NCBI GenBank assembly: GCA_963932465.1
Contig: OZ010794.1
Location: forward strand, 215,029,748 to 215,093,747
Length of the DNA: 64,000 bases
Source: Maratus speciosus
Taxonomy: Eukaryota > Arthropoda > Arachnida > Araneae > Salticidae
Direction of reading: 5' to 3'
Shown in pieces: positions 12,329 through 24,625 of this stretch (position 1 is the first letter of the stretch; each line of letters opens with the position of its first letter). The position numbers were made by a program, and so were the translations under genes. The notes under the pieces are model-generated. The model was not told the origin of the DNA, did not search any database, and worked only from the letters and a program-made list of their open reading frames with translations.

Positions 12329-12336
12329 GTTCATGA
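12329..12336. repeat. 8-bp target-site duplication, left copy (GTTCATGA)
   Basis: GTTCATGA directly precedes CAGGGTTGCC and is repeated at 13254-13261 directly after GCAACCCTG. Confidence 0.9.
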
Positions 12337-13253
12337 CAGGGTTGCCCTCTTTTAGCCAGGCCAAAAAAAGCCGGCGGCTTTTTTTGGTTTTAACCACTTA
12401 AAAAAAGCCGGTTTTTATTTTTAAAAGGTTGTTTACAGCTAATTTGTTTTAAATTTGGATCAATTAATTTATAATACACTTATAAATATTTTCTACTAAG
12501 AAAATTATAAATTTCTATTAAATTTTGTCAAATAACTGTCTTTAACTGCTAGAAGGCAACTGTGAAGGCATTATGTCTGAAAATTAAATATATATATATA
12601 TATATAAATATTGAAAAGAATATTAAGTTAGACTCCAAACTGGTGTTTTGAAATTTTATATTACATTATATAGCTCCACATATACTACACATTTTAAAGA
12701 TCATATTTAATTAAACAATGACAAAATGCAGCACATCAAAATGGAAACATTCTTATGTGTCCATATGGAGAGTTAACTTATAAATGTTAAAAGAAAAATT
12801 AGAAAGGATATAATATTTGAGGAGAGTTAGGTACATAAGTGTATAAAAAATAGAGCATTTAAACAAGAAAATAAATAAATAAATAAAATTTCTCTAAATA
12901 AATTTTCGAAAAGCTTGTTGTTAAGCATATTCATGCATATGCTATTCATAATGTTTTTTTAATAGTGAGAAATGATGTTTTTATTATATGGCTATGTATA
13001 ATTTTAAATGTTTATTAGAAATAAAATAAGACTTGTATATTAATAGCTCTTAAAATTAATTAAGTAATAAAACATGTAACTAAGTAACTATTGTCCTCTT
13101 AATTAAAAACACTTTAAAATATGTAGTTTATAATTACAATGCTTCATTGTAAAGCCGATTATGGCCAATTTTGGCCAAAAAAAAGCCGTTTAAAACCAAT
13201 AAAAGCTGCCGGCGTGGCTTTTTTAAATTTTAGCCGACTTTTTTGCAACCCTG
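12337..13253. mobile_element. hAT-type non-autonomous element (917 bp)
   Basis: Terminal inverted repeats begin CAGGGTTGC and end GCAACCCTG, and the flanks are a perfect 8-bp duplication; both are hallmarks of hAT-superfamily elements. AAAAAAAGCCGG / CCGGCGTGGCTTTTTT blocks extend the terminal complementarity over roughly 80-100 bp. The AT-rich interior has no transposase. It is inserted in the last spacer of the satellite, so it is younger than that array edge. Confidence 0.9.
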
Positions 13254-13261
13254 GTTCATGA
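13254..13261. repeat. 8-bp target-site duplication, right copy (GTTCATGA)
   Basis: Identical to 12329-12336. Confidence 0.9.
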
Positions 13262-13405
13262 TGAATGTTTATGTGTATTTATAAACGCATGCACACATAG
13301 GAGTATTACCCCTAAGCTCACATCATGTGCACATGAGTGCTTTTTTCTTGCACACAGTTACTTGGTACTCACAGGAGTACTTGATGCACCACTCGTAAAA
13401 ATATT

Positions 13406-13597
13406 AGGTAGTTTTAGTTTAGCCGGGCGCCAGTGTTATATATACATACATATATATGTATACACACACATATGTATATACATATATTGTCTATATCACC
13501 TATATACATATATATGTAGTATATATATTTATATAAACATGTATATAGACTTATATATGTATCTATAACATTGGCGCCCGGCTAACCGAAATAAAGT
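13406..13597. mobile_element. Inverted-repeat MITE, second copy of the 4605 family
   Basis: The left end reads TTAGCCGGGCGCCAGTGTTAT and the right end ATAACATTGGCGCCCGGCTAA, around a TATACATA core. It matches 4605-4813. Confidence 0.75.
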
Positions 13598-14574
13598 ACA
13601 AAATATTACAAGCATTTAACCTTCCTTCAGCTGTAATTAGAAATTAAAAAATTGTGAAGAATTCATCATAATGTTTTAAAATTTAAAATATAGCTTCATC
13701 GTATGTTATAAGGTTCAATTTTAGGTTATATTTATAGAAACATCTTTTTTTTTTTAAATTTCATACTATTATAAGAATATTGCTCAGCTTTCTGTTGTGC
13801 AACTGTTCCATTACAGGTACACCAATAAATTTATGCTTGTTTTTTGGTCTTATTATTGATTTTGCAGTATTGATATTGCAGTGTGAATTATGTATGTGAT
13901 AGCAATATGTTTAACCCTTAACCGGAAATGTGAAAATCCCGTGCACAAACAGACCACTTAATAATTTATCAAATAGTGAACTTAAACATTTAATCTTTAA
14001 TAGTAATGCATTAATAGGAGCAATTTTTTAATATAACAGCCTAAAAATAAGTTTTGAATGCCGGAGTGCGAAAATATTAAGGGCAGATATATCGACAAAA
14101 CCATTTCACAGATGGTACGTTTCTGGTTAAAGGAACTGGGCTTAGATGCCTTATGTTCCCTCAGCCGTTGTTTTGAATTGTTTGGCGATTTTTTGTTGGT
14201 GTGTTGGCGGTGTTTAAAATATGGCAACCTCGATATGTGGAACCCTGTGTGACATATGTATTCTGACGTGTTGTGTTCTGGCAACCACTGAGAAGTGGTG
14301 GATTTTGTGGATGGATTTTGATATTGTGTTGTATCGCTCTGTCTTTTTATTTTTATGTTAAATTTATTGGATGTATTTGACTGACTATATGGTTTCTGTA
14401 ATCTGTTTAAAAGCTTTTGCTGAAGTAATTAAGAAATATGAGGAAATTTTGAGAAGAAAAGTAGGTTTGTTTATTGTGTCTCAATGCATATTCATACGCC
14501 TATTTTGGAAAATGATGGTGGTGTTATGAGAAAGATTTCGTACTGGAGCTTTCAAGAAAGCAGATATCTGTTAA
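13598..14574. other. No gene seen
   Basis: A solitary TTAACCCTTAACCGG end at about 13911 resembles the TTAA MITEs, but I could not find a matching right end with confidence. The short open frames at 13997-14284 overlap on opposite strands and show no known motif. Confidence 0.45.
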
Positions 14575-14935
14575 GGTAGGTTGATAATTTTATGTATATT
14601 TTAGCTTTAAGAGTTTTTTACATTTTGAGATTGCTAGAAAGCGAGAACTTCGGAATCTTAAGAATGCTACACCGGGAGAACTGCTGAATGCAGTGAATTT
14701 TTTTTTCGGTTAATGTGCGCGAAGCGCTCATACAACATTACTGATTGCGTAGCGAGTTTAATTTTTTATGTATATTTTGCTGCCTTAAGAGTTTTTATAT
14801 TTTGAGATTGCTAGAAAGCGAGAACTGCTGAATTTTGAGAATGCTACACCGGAAGAACTGCTGGATGCAGTGATGGTTTTTTTTCGGTTAATGTGCACGA
14901 AGCGCTCATACAAGATTACTGATTGCCACTTTAGC
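14575..14935. repeat. Tandem duplication, ~178-bp unit x 2
   Basis: The sequence GAGATTGCTAGAAAGCGAGAAC...GAATGCTACACCGG...GCGCTCATACAA...ATTACTGATTGC occurs twice, in segments about 14580-14757 and 14758-14935, with moderate divergence. Confidence 0.8.
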
Positions 14936-15124
14936 GAATTTTGTTTATTATTTACATTTTATTTTCGTTAAGCGAAACATGCGTATGAACCGGTGCTTTG
15001 TGACATTTACTACTTGGCAGAAAAGGGGTTTTCATGCCAAGAAAATTCCAAGATGGCAGCCGTGTGAACTTATGACATCTGTTCCGGGAACTGCAATAAT
15101 TAAGCCTTTTTGTGGTAAAATTTA

Positions 15125-15450
15125 GATAGGCAAAAAAAGTGTAAAAAAAAGTGCACAAAATCTGAGCGTATTTGGCACCACTGATTGTGTATAAAAGGTG
15201 CACAACTCAGGTATGCAAAAAATGTGTAAACAAAAAAGTGCACAAAATCCGAGCGTATTTGGCACCACTGATTGTGTATAAAAAGTGCACAATTTAGGTA
15301 TGCAAAAAAAGTGTAAACAAAAAAGTGCACACAATCCGAGCGTATTTGGCACCTCTGATTGTGTATAAAAAGTGAACAATTTAGGTATACACTTTTTGTG
15401 CACAATTCAGTGTGCACTCATTATGCATAAGCAGAGGTGCCAAATACGCT
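15125..15450. repeat. Tandem repeat, ~86-bp unit x 3, plus an inverted copy
   Basis: GAGCGTATTTGGCACC occurs at about 15166, 15252 and 15339, each followed by TCTGATTGTGTATAAAA-type sequence. GAGGTGCCAAATACGCTC at about 15432 is the same motif inverted, so the array ends in a fold-back. The minus-strand open frames here are repeat artefacts. Confidence 0.8.
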
Positions 15451-16850
15451 CGCTTTTTGTGCACTTTTTTTTTACACTTTTTTTGCAAACTTTTTCTAGC
15501 TGGGTGAGTAGTTAGGATTTTCATTTAAAAGGTGCAAAATGTTTAAAATTAAACAAAAGTGACCACAATTCATATATTTTCAAACATTTTGGAAGGATGT
15601 GCGGTCCCACTCCCCCCTCCCTTCCAGTAACTTCTCCACATACGCAAATATCATTGGAAAACTAATGATTAATATTTTATAATGACAATTTAGTATTCTA
15701 TTATTTTCAAAAGAAATTCTTTATTAACGTTTTTCTCGTAACGTAGCAAGTTAAAACCATTAATTATAACCAATTTGGGACATTTTCTTTTAGACATTTT
15801 CTAGCTTATGTAGATAAGCAAAGTAAAATTTTGCAAAGAAATACTCGTATCACACAATCTATCATTTTTTTTTTCTACAATTATCCTACTAGTACTTTTC
15901 TTAAAGTTGCGACCATATTTTTGTGACACTCTGTATACAGATGTAAGCAGTACCCGATATGAAACTTATGCATCAAATACAATATGTGTGAAATTTAGTA
16001 CCAGCTACTTCCACATTATTCACAAAAAAATCTATAGATAGTAGAAGAGGGACACCCCAAATGATCCTTGCCCCGGTGACCCCCCTTTCCATAGCCTAAG
16101 TTGGACCCTGCCCCGTATATGGTGGGTCATTAATGCTATTCAGCCAGCCCGACCGCTAACTTTTGTAATATTATTTGGATGCAAAAAAAAAATGCCCGTT
16201 CAACAATAAAAACTTTAACACATTCACGAATTAATATATAAATGTAAAAGCTTGACAAATGCAGGTATGACTATGTAAATTATTTGGGACCAATTTTTTT
16301 TTACTTTTTCTTTTTTTCATTTCTCGACAAATAAATTACATGAGAATTACAAACGTTTTCCCATTATAACCTTTATCGGGATTCCGTGTGCAGAATTTTT
16401 TTCCAAAACGCCAACTTCAACAGCATTTTCTAAAAGACCTCCTTCCTACATTTATCGAAAAATAGCAAAAATTTTTGGACTTTATAGTTTCTGAATAAGA
16501 GCACCTGCGAATTCCATGTGTTTATGAACAAAACTGAATTCAGCAATGTCTCAGAAAAAAAAAATCATTTTGCAATATTATGCAGCTTTTGTACGGGGCA
16601 TTTGCCCAGAGCCACCCAAATGTAGCGTCACAAACTCTGAAACAATTGCAATAAGTTGGATTTATAGAAGTAACAATTATCTGTCAGCATGAGAAGGAAA
16701 GAAATCAATATTTATTGTAAAATATATTTGCGATCTATAAGTAATCAATAATTAAAAATAAATATTTAAATACGTTAAAATAAATGTGCATTATACAGTA
16801 TTAGTGTAGTTTAATGCATTAAAATAAATGTTTTCTTAGTTTAATTCTCA
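15451..16850. other. No gene seen
   Basis: AT-rich sequence with poly-T and poly-A runs. I find no convincing open frame, RNA gene or terminal repeat pair in this stretch. Confidence 0.5.
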
Positions 16851-17216
16851 TGGCAGGTCATTCGACCGTTTTTTGAAAAAACTGTTTCATAACCATAATT
16901 TAACCCCTTGGGGACGAGCGACACGTATTCGTGCCGCATGAAGCGCTCAGAATCCTTGTTTTTCCTCACCAGTAAAATTTTATTGTAAAATTTGCCTTAT
17001 TTAATCTGCGCATTTTCTCGATTCAAGAAGACACAAATTTCTGTTTTTAAAAAACGGTGACAAAAGATTAAAAATTTCGTAAAAGGCTCCCGTCCCGAAG
17101 AGGTTAACTATATTCTGACCATAAAATGGCCAATAATATGGTCAGAATAGTGTTAAAATTACGGTTGTGTAACCGTTTTCGGAAAAAACGGTCAAATGAC
17201 CTGCCAGAATGCTGCA
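16851..17216. mobile_element. Outer TIR element interrupted by a TTAA MITE
   Basis: The left end TGGCAGGTCATTCGACCG is matched by the right end CGGTCAAATGACCTGCCA, and the arms continue inward (CCGTTTTTTGAAAAAAC against GTTTTCGGAAAAAACGG). The arms sit outside the TTAA MITE at 16900-17107, so this is an older element that was hit later. No clear target duplication was found. Confidence 0.65.
16900..17107. mobile_element. TTAA-flanked MITE, family B (nested)
   Basis: TTAA is present at both ends (16900-16903 and 17104-17107). The termini read TTAACCCCTTGGGGACGAG and CCCGAAGAGGTTAA. The GTATTCGTGCCGC / CTCCCGTC interior relates it to the MITEs at 18169, 23994 and 38469. Confidence 0.75.
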
Positions 17217-18168
17217 AATTTTTAACAGTGCATAATTTAATTTGCCATTTAACCAACATGATAGTGCAAAGCAATAATAATTATAATATTAATAACAATA
17301 AATTTAAAATAGATAATATTTTCGTTTGCAATATTGTAGGAATCTTTTCGATAGTGATTCTTCCCTGTTTTTAAAGACATATACTTACACTTAATCATAT
17401 CTACTGCTTTAATTGCATACATTTTATTGATATTTTTTAATAGTTCAGTACTTGTGCAGTTCATTGGTATCTTTTTAAACAATATACAGTTACATTTGAA
17501 TATTTTATTCTAATTGTGAGCTTGGGGCGCCATTCCGACAAAGTCTAGTACTGCTCTTCCATCTGACCATTGTAAATATTACTTGTATTACCATGAAATC
17601 GATATATGATATGAAGGCATATTCACTATTGGAAATAGTTAGTGTGGCCTTTACTGTTGATTTACAGGAATGCATAAAATAATTCGAATAAACTCGAATT
17701 ACGGCTTAGATCGATATTTGTTTGTAGTATTTTTTTTTATAGTAGTATATTATTTCAATCATAATAAATGGTACATATTGCTAATGTGCACTGCAGTCTG
17801 TTTCTCATAAAAAAATAATAGTGATAATAATGCGCGTAGTGTTTACTGATCATTAAGAGAGTAATCTCAAGACAACCGAAGAACAGTGTACAAAAAAAAA
17901 ATGACGGTTGGAAAAGGGCCCTTTTGTGAATGTTTAAAATAGTTATTAGGAAAGGGTGGATTACTGAAATTAAAATATTTTTAATATCCATAAAGAAAAC
18001 TCTTTGAAATTTGGTTTTCGGAATCGAGTTGAAAATTTAATAAAACATTATTTTCATTTTATCTTCGTTAATTTTTCAAATGGTGAATAAAAAAAAATAT
18101 ATTACTTTCCAGTTCATTTTTTTTTATTGCACGTGTGTGTGTGTGTGTGTGTAAAAATTAGAGGAAGA
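17217..18168. other. No gene seen; (GT)10 microsatellite
   Basis: A (GT)10 tract lies at 18133-18152. The open frames at 17126-17482 and 17755-17991 lack motifs and have the composition of their surroundings. Confidence 0.5.
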
Positions 18169-18395
18169 TTAACCCCTTAACTCTCGCTCCCGTCATATTC
18201 ACGGGCTGGGCCTTTTATTCAGATTATTAAGATTTGTTTGATTCGCACCAGTTTTATAAAATAGTGCAATTGGCTTTATTATGGTATCGTTTTACCTGTC
18301 ATTAAATAAGGTGAATATTTCTTTTTCAAAAAAGTGGTGCCAATAAGCAATTTGAATTTTTAAACCGTAATTTAATGCGACCGTTAAGGGGTTAA
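18169..18395. mobile_element. TTAA-flanked MITE, family B
   Basis: TTAA lies at 18169-18172 and 18392-18395. The termini are TTAACCCCTTAACTCTCGC and GCGACCGTTAAGGGGTTAA, with a CCCGTCATATTCACGGGC palindrome near the left end. Confidence 0.8.
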
Positions 18396-19649
18396 ATGAT
18401 TAAGAGGAAGAACGATAATAGTTCAATTGTGTGAAATTTCGTATGACAGTTTTATTTAATGACTTGAACGAAGTACTATCGTTTGTTAATCTTGGATAGA
18501 GGAATAAGATGAAAATAGCCTTTGACAATGCAGTTAAAGATAGGTCGATACACAGCTGAAGACCGTGTATTCCAAGTGTAAATTAAAATATAGCTCTGAA
18601 TAAATATCATAATTTTTCCCTTCGATCCACATATCCCATTTTTGTAATATGTCTGTTAAATTGTATTAAGACAAGCTTAATAAAACTAATTTCTAAATTA
18701 TTTAGATTTTGCCATTTTGCTTAATACAATGTGTATTCAAAATTTCCGTTTCTTTAAAATCTGTTATTGTATATGGATTTTTCACCAGAAAAAATATTTT
18801 AGAAATTCTTTGAAAAATCAGGTCGGCCCGAGCTGGACCCGCTTGAGCATAAATCTAACCCGAACCCGAAACAATGCATATCAACCCGATTTGCAGCAGA
18901 ATTGTAGAAGTTAATCCGACATCCGACAAAAAAAGAATGGTTTCCCGACCCGATGTAGGACGTTACACCATACCCAATAAATTTAGATCCTAAATATTAT
19001 TTAAATTATTTTCGAGAAAATATTTTCATTCTGCTGTAATTTTGTTTTCTTTGTCGAAACCTCAAAATTTTGACTCCTACTTATTGTAACCCCCCCCTCT
19101 ACACACACACACATAAACATACAAGTACACCCCGCTCTTAACTCTGCCCCTCCTACATTATAAAAATCAAGATAATGAATAGCATTCACTTTTGAAAAAA
19201 ATTCTTTTGTTTATCATTGTTTTGACCCCTTTAAAATATCTGTATGTAAAGTTTTGTTTCTTTTAATTCCATGTCCTTCCTCTTCCCCTTCACCAAAAGG
19301 CTGTCTTTCGTCAAAGTTCCCATAAATATATAGAAGTTAATGCTTTTATACATAAGCTATCCACGTACTAAATTGAAAGAATCTATAGATTATATTTTCT
19401 GTTTACCCCCCCCCCCTTTCCAAGGGCTTTTTAGTGTGCTTTAGTGTAACGATATATATAATATATATTTTTGCTATCATTAATAGGGTACAGATATGCG
19501 GGCTTAGCACGGGCTTTACTTGAAGCTTAGAATCGGTTTTCTCTAACTGAACATATATGTAACTTTAATAACTAATAGATCTCAATTTTAAGTTCATCTA
19601 AATATTTATAATAATTACACAGGCCAGCGATGAAAAAAATACAAGGGAG
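18396..19649. other. No gene seen
   Basis: A CCCGAACCCG-rich patch at 18820-18965 (GGTCGGCCCGAGCTGGACCC ... CCCGACCCGATG) looks like a degenerate GC-rich-ended MITE, but its borders are not clear. Poly-C runs occur at about 19091 and 19406. Confidence 0.4.
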
Positions 19650-19828
19650 CTGATACCCAGGGCCTGATTACCAACGGGGCACACTCACACCAATAAATTT
19701 TAAAAGAAATGTTCAGCTTACCTAAACGCGGTATTCATGTAAAATTTCAGCCATGAACGAGGCAAAATTTTCTGTTTCTTATTACTGGTGGGAATGTGCC
19801 CCGTTGGTAATCAGGCCCTGCTGATACC
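19650..19828. mobile_element. hAT-type MITE (163 bp) with 8-bp duplication CTGATACC
   Basis: The element occupies 19658-19820. Its termini, CAGGGCCTGATTACCAACGG and CCGTTGGTAATCAGGCCCTG, are exact inverted repeats. The duplications are CTGATACC at 19650-19657 and 19821-19828. A second copy in the opposite orientation is at 22938-23099. Confidence 0.92.
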
Positions 19829-19961
19829 TGATCTATATGTATTTTTTGGTGCTAATTTAAAAACAAATAATGAAAAAATGCTATCACGTCACGTTTTCTT
19901 GAAAAATTCAATTTTAGTTGGATTTTTATGAACATTTCGTCGTCCATATGCCCCGTTCTTC

Positions 19962-21200
19962 ATGGACCTGATGTGCCAGTGCCTTTGCCTTCTATTGAAT
20001 TGCAAAGTCATCTTTTCAGGGTCTTCAGACTCGGAACATCCAGAGGTTCAAGACTCCGATAATGAATATAAGCCCTCTGGAAGCGATTCACCTCAGTCCA
20101 TCTCTCAGGTTGAACTTAGTGACCTAACTAGAGATCTGGGCCTTTTGACAGAGGCAGCAGATTTGTTGGGTTCCAGATTGAAAGAAAAGAAACTTATTGG
20201 CCAAAGAAACCGCTTTTTACTAGTACAGGAATCGGGAAAAGGAATTTGTTAAGTAGTACTTTGAGGAGGGAGAGAACCTTGTCAATTGTTCTGATGTTCC
20301 CGGACTGATGGGCAATTTTAATATCACCTACGATGAAGATGAATGTAGGCTGTTTATACATTCATCGAAAAGGAGACTTAAGGCTGTCCTTCTTCATCAC
20401 GGAAGCCAGTATGCATCTGCACCAGTTGGATAGTCGGTGCATTTAAAAAAACGCTATTAAAACCTGGCTTACGTCCTTAACAAAATTAAATATGCCGAAC
20501 TAGGTTGGATCGTTTGCGGTGATTAGAAATTCACCTCCATGCTTTTTGGTCCACAAGGCGGATACACATAGTATCTATGTTTCATTTGTGAGTGAGACAG
20601 CCATGATAAGACCTCAACATTGGATAAAAAAAGAATGGCCGAAAAGACAAAATCTTAAACCATGCACTAAGAATGATTCGGGACAGTTTAGTTGAGCCAA
20701 AAATTGTATTGTTTCAAATGATTGCGATTGTTTCAAATGGCTGCGATTGTTTCAAGTACTTGTGCAAAATGTTTTAGGTTTATCCGAAGCCAAGTTGAAA
20801 GAGGAAATCTTTGTTGATCCAAATATCATCAAGCTTATGAAGGATGAAGAATTTGAGACTAGTATGACAACAAAGAAAAAAGAAGCTTGGGTTGTGTTCA
20901 AAGATGTCGACAGCAAATTTCTGTGCAATTACAAGAATCCTGACTATAAACCAATTTTACTGAATATGATGGGCAAATGTAAAGCGCTGGGTTGCTCAAT
21001 AGTGTCAAAATACATTTCCTTCACTCACATGTGTACTTTTTCGCCCACAAATTTAGGATCAGTCAACGAAGAACAAGGCGAAAGGCTCCATCAAGGCATC
21101 AAAGATATGGAACGCTCAAAAGAAAGATGGGATAAGACCGTGCTCGCCGTCTACTGTTAGATGTTAACACGAACACGAGATAGGCCTGAGATTGAACATA
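19962..21200 (+). pseudogene. Decayed copy of a widespread invertebrate repeat-encoded protein
   Basis: Plus-strand pieces in several frames form a recognisable order. They are an N-terminal DLGLLTEAADLLGSRLKEK segment (about 20130-20190), an ECRLFIHSSKRRLKAVLLHH segment (about 20340-20400), CGD and FGPQGGYT segments (20520-20570), then VDPNIIKLMKDEEF and EQGERLHQGIKDMERS (20747-21160). The order DSS..LKAVLLHNG, CGDLK, LGYTKY, CEWDSR, EHGERFHQDI..ME is familiar to me from a repetitive gene family of uncertain transposon class in arthropods and cnidarians. The copy has many stops (for example near 20250, 20434, 20525 and 20571) and the first conserved Asp reads His. Function is not established; the conserved acidic residues could be a transposase-like active site. 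Confidence 0.65.
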
Positions 21201-22929
21201 AAAGAAGAATATAACTCGTGGGAACTTTTTGTTTTATCCTCGACCAGAGGCGGCTCGTGCGACATGGCAACAGTTGTTTTCATCCACTTAAACCTATTAA
21301 AAAGTAATCGATTACTGAAATATCAATTTGCCTCACCGAGAATCGATTATTTTACATACATTTACATGGATGAAAACCACTGTGGCCAGATAGTAGATGC
21401 AAAATTGTTAAAGAGAATTCCTTTTCAAATAGGATTTTAGCAAAAATGTCGATATCGATTTACAAAAAATCCTGATGTGATGGGACAAAATGGAGGACAT
21501 TTTCGAAATCAGCACACCAAATAACATACGAATCCGCGAAAACTTTGCTTGTATTTTTCAAAAACTTCAATTGCAGGCCTGTGTTATCATTTTTACCAAT
21601 TTTTACCAAGACCTTTTTACCGTTAATCTTTTTACATAAATTCGTTTCAAATAGAGTATCTACATTAAAATATACCGCAAAAGATTTTCCCCCATAGATC
21701 ATTATGTAACGGAATTCTTTTGTGCGTCTCTGTAAATGAATAATAAATTCTTTGCATTTCATATTCTACAGAAAACATGTTTGAGTGCTGCACCAGAAAC
21801 GATTTTTTCCCATTGGCCGTAATGTAACGGAACGTGTAATGTAACTTTTGAATGCACTTGTAAGTGAACTGTACGTGCTACTACTCCATTTTCAATGGCG
21901 ATAGTCAATACCAAAGCAAAATTTCAGGAAAATCGAATAATATTTACGCAAGTTAGAGCACTGACAGACAAAAGGAAGTCATAAACTCTTTTCAACTATG
22001 TTGGAAAATGTAAAATAAATAAATAAATAAAATAGAGTTTCCACATAATTTAGAATTACAAATTGCCATTAGTGTGTGACTTAATCGGGTAATTTTTTTT
22101 CAAGATATCGGAGCTAACATGGCTATAGAAAATATCGCGAATTTGATTTTTTTTTAAGTACATCATTAAAAGTGATTATTTAAAAGTATATAGGTAGAAC
22201 AGCTAACTTATTAAAGTCTTCTATAAACACGCTTGCGGTATGGGGCTGAATTTGATAACATACAGAATTTGTTCAACGAAGTTTTTTATTGTTAAAAATA
22301 ACCATAAGTTTAATAATAATTTTTAGGCTACAATAAGGATAATTCTCTGGCTATCAGTTTTATTTTCCGGGGGGGGGGGGGGGAGTTATCCTAATATTTC
22401 TGCTGTGATATCAGAAAAGATTTTAAAAAAATGATGTTTTACTTTATTTTTATTTAAAAAATCTTTTATTTTACATTGTGCAATATTCATGATTTAATAA
22501 TTATCAATTAATACTAATTTTAAAAGTACTGGTTTAAAACATAAACTTTTCATAATCCTTTTATTAAATAAGCGACAATGAAAACAATATGTAGTAAGTT
22601 ACCGCTATTTGGAATTTTACTATTCCTATGAACTGTTTTCTTTACGATTCATCTGTACAAGGGAAGGGTTGGGTCTGTCAATCATAGTTTTCTCTAAGCT
22701 CAAAGCTTCACTTAGAAGTAGTATTTCGATGTCATTCTCAGGTGCAAGAGTATGGACTAGATAACAATGAGAGATATTTACTCTCTTTCAAAACATACTT
22801 CAAAGAAAAGTCATAGAAACTTTTAAAGTTTCATTGGAATTAATTACATTGGAATACTTGGTCAACTCTGTTCTATTTAGTAGAATGATTAGGTAAAAAA
22901 TACTGCCAACTGTAGATATCGATCGAGGA
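21201..22929. other. No gene; dispersed repeat fragments and poly-G
   Basis: The segment at 21480-21620 (CACCAAATAACATACGAATC ... TTTTTCAAAAACTTCAATTG ... CAGGCCTGTGT) recurs at about 60895-60975. The segment at 21720-21860 (TGTGCGTCTCTGTAAATGA ... TGTAACGGAA) resembles 33610-33800. A 15-nt poly-G run lies at 22369-22383. The open frames here are short and unsupported. Confidence 0.5.
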
Positions 22930-23107
22930 ACTGTAGTCAGAGCCTGATTACCAACGGGGCACATTCCCACCAGTAAATGAAACAGCAATTTTTGCCTCAT
23001 TCATGGCAGAAATTTTACATGAATATGGCGTTTAGATAAGGCGAACATTTCTTTTAAAATTTATTGGTGTAAGTGTGCCCCGTTGGTAATCAGGCCCTGA
23101 CTGTAGT
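22930..23107. mobile_element. hAT-type MITE, second copy, with 8-bp duplication ACTGTAGT
   Basis: The element occupies 22938-23099 (CAGAGCCTGATTACC ... GGTAATCAGGCCCTG). The duplications are ACTGTAGT at 22930-22937 and 23100-23107. It is inverted relative to the copy at 19658. Confidence 0.92.
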
Positions 23108-23993
23108 CTCATAAGCAGTTTTCTGGCTACACCTCTGGTTCTTCTCTGTAAAACACAAATGTGTAAATAAATAAGATTTAGGGCTTTTTAATAAGGAAGT
23201 TTTAATGTAAGAGTCACTATATTGGGGCTCGTTATATTAAGAAAGGAAAAAAAAAATACACAGTGTTTTTTATTTGCAAAACGGACACAATCAGTGATAT
23301 AAACATAAGAATGGTTTTTGGATTATCCCTACCCCCACCCCTAATCTTCAAAAGAGGTAGAAATAGAACTTTTTTCATATTCAGCCAAGTATTTGCTGTA
23401 ATAATGCTAAAACTGGGACTATATACTGCTTATAAATATACTAATGACGGTACAAGTAACAAGTTATTCAAAAATATAAGTAGGTCGAATATAATGAAAA
23501 CCACACATATAAATATGTGTAAAAATACTCCTTTATTTATTTTTAATGCAAGTAAAAACAGGGAAGAGTAACTTTTGTTAAGATTATCTGTCATTAATGC
23601 ATATGTTGCATTACCTATCTTAAAATTATTATTATTTTTTTATTTTGCTTATTAATATTGGTGAGATGATAGGTTATGTCTCCCAACCTGAGAAGTACTG
23701 TGTAAAGATAATTTTATTGATTTAAATAATCCTTTCATGACAAACCTCTTTATATGTAAACTGCCATATAAACAAAGAGAAAATTGTGATAAAAAAAAGA
23801 AAGAAAGAAAGAAAAAAGAAAGAAAAAGTTATGGTATGTTTGTAGAGATTTTGAAAGACAGACTTCACGGGAGAACTATCATTAACTTTGTCTCATATGA
23901 TTAAAGAAAGTATTCAAATTGCAAAATAAAGTTACGTTACTTTTGCTCTAAAATATTTAAAAAAGCATTGCAGATTACTGCGAGCAATTGGAC
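23108..23993. other. No gene seen
   Basis: A purine-rich AAAGAAAGAAAG tract lies at about 23790-23828. The 102-codon open frame at 23263-23571 has no recognisable motif and an AT-rich bias like the flanks. Confidence 0.45.
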
Positions 23994-24209
23994 TTAACCG
24001 TTTACGGCACACTGTGCCCGGTTTGGGATACCTAATTTTAATTCCAAACTTACGAACGGCACCAAGAATATTTTAGTAAAATTTTGCTTTTACAATGAAT
24101 AGTTAAAATAACAAATTTTTAATTTCTATAAAAGTCGTTTTAAAATTCCGGTGTCAGTCAATCATTTCTTCATTTTACAACGAAAATTGCCCGTGTCGGA
24201 AAGGGTTAA
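23994..24209. mobile_element. TTAA-flanked MITE, family B
   Basis: TTAA lies at 23994-23997 and 24206-24209. The termini are TTAACCGTTTACGGCACAC and CCGTGTCGGAAAGGGTTAA. Confidence 0.75.
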
Positions 24210-24316
24210 TAAACCGGTCTATGATATTTAATTGCTTAGAGTTTTTGATCTACTTCCAACAGTTAAGAGGCTACTTCACTCACGCGAAAGCACCCGTTCG
24301 CTAATGTTTATTCGAT

Positions 24317-24625
24317 GGAAGAATTTTTTTAAGATATCTCGTTTGTATTTGAACATTTTTAAACGATTCTTTTGCATTGGCTAGCTGAAATCGATCTATA
24401 AAAAGACCGTTTTTCTCTTTTTCGATTTTGTTTATAGTTTTTTTTTATTAGGATACTTTTACTTTCGGAACCAGTTTCGAAAGTAAAAGTATCGCCATTA
24501 AAAAAACCTGCAAATAAAATAGAAATAAAAAACGTCCTTTGTATAGATCGACCTCAGCTACTCAAATCAAAGAAAATCGTTTAAAAATACTGAAATGCAA
24601 GCGAGCTATCTTAAAAAAAACTAAT
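24317..24625. repeat. Long imperfect palindrome (fold-back, ~145-bp arms)
   Basis: The centre lies at about 24473 (TACTTTCGGAACCAGTTTCGAAAGTA). The arms pair outward through AGTAAAAGTAT, TCGATCTATA/TATAGATCGA, TTAAACGATT/AATCGTTTAA and AAGATATCTCG/CGAGCTATCTT. No coding sequence and no clear target duplication are visible. Confidence 0.75.

Noticed and set aside
15100..15417. Two overlapping minus-strand frames with internal repeats (CTFYTQSVVPNTL type)
   Set aside because: They are translations of the 86-bp tandem repeat.
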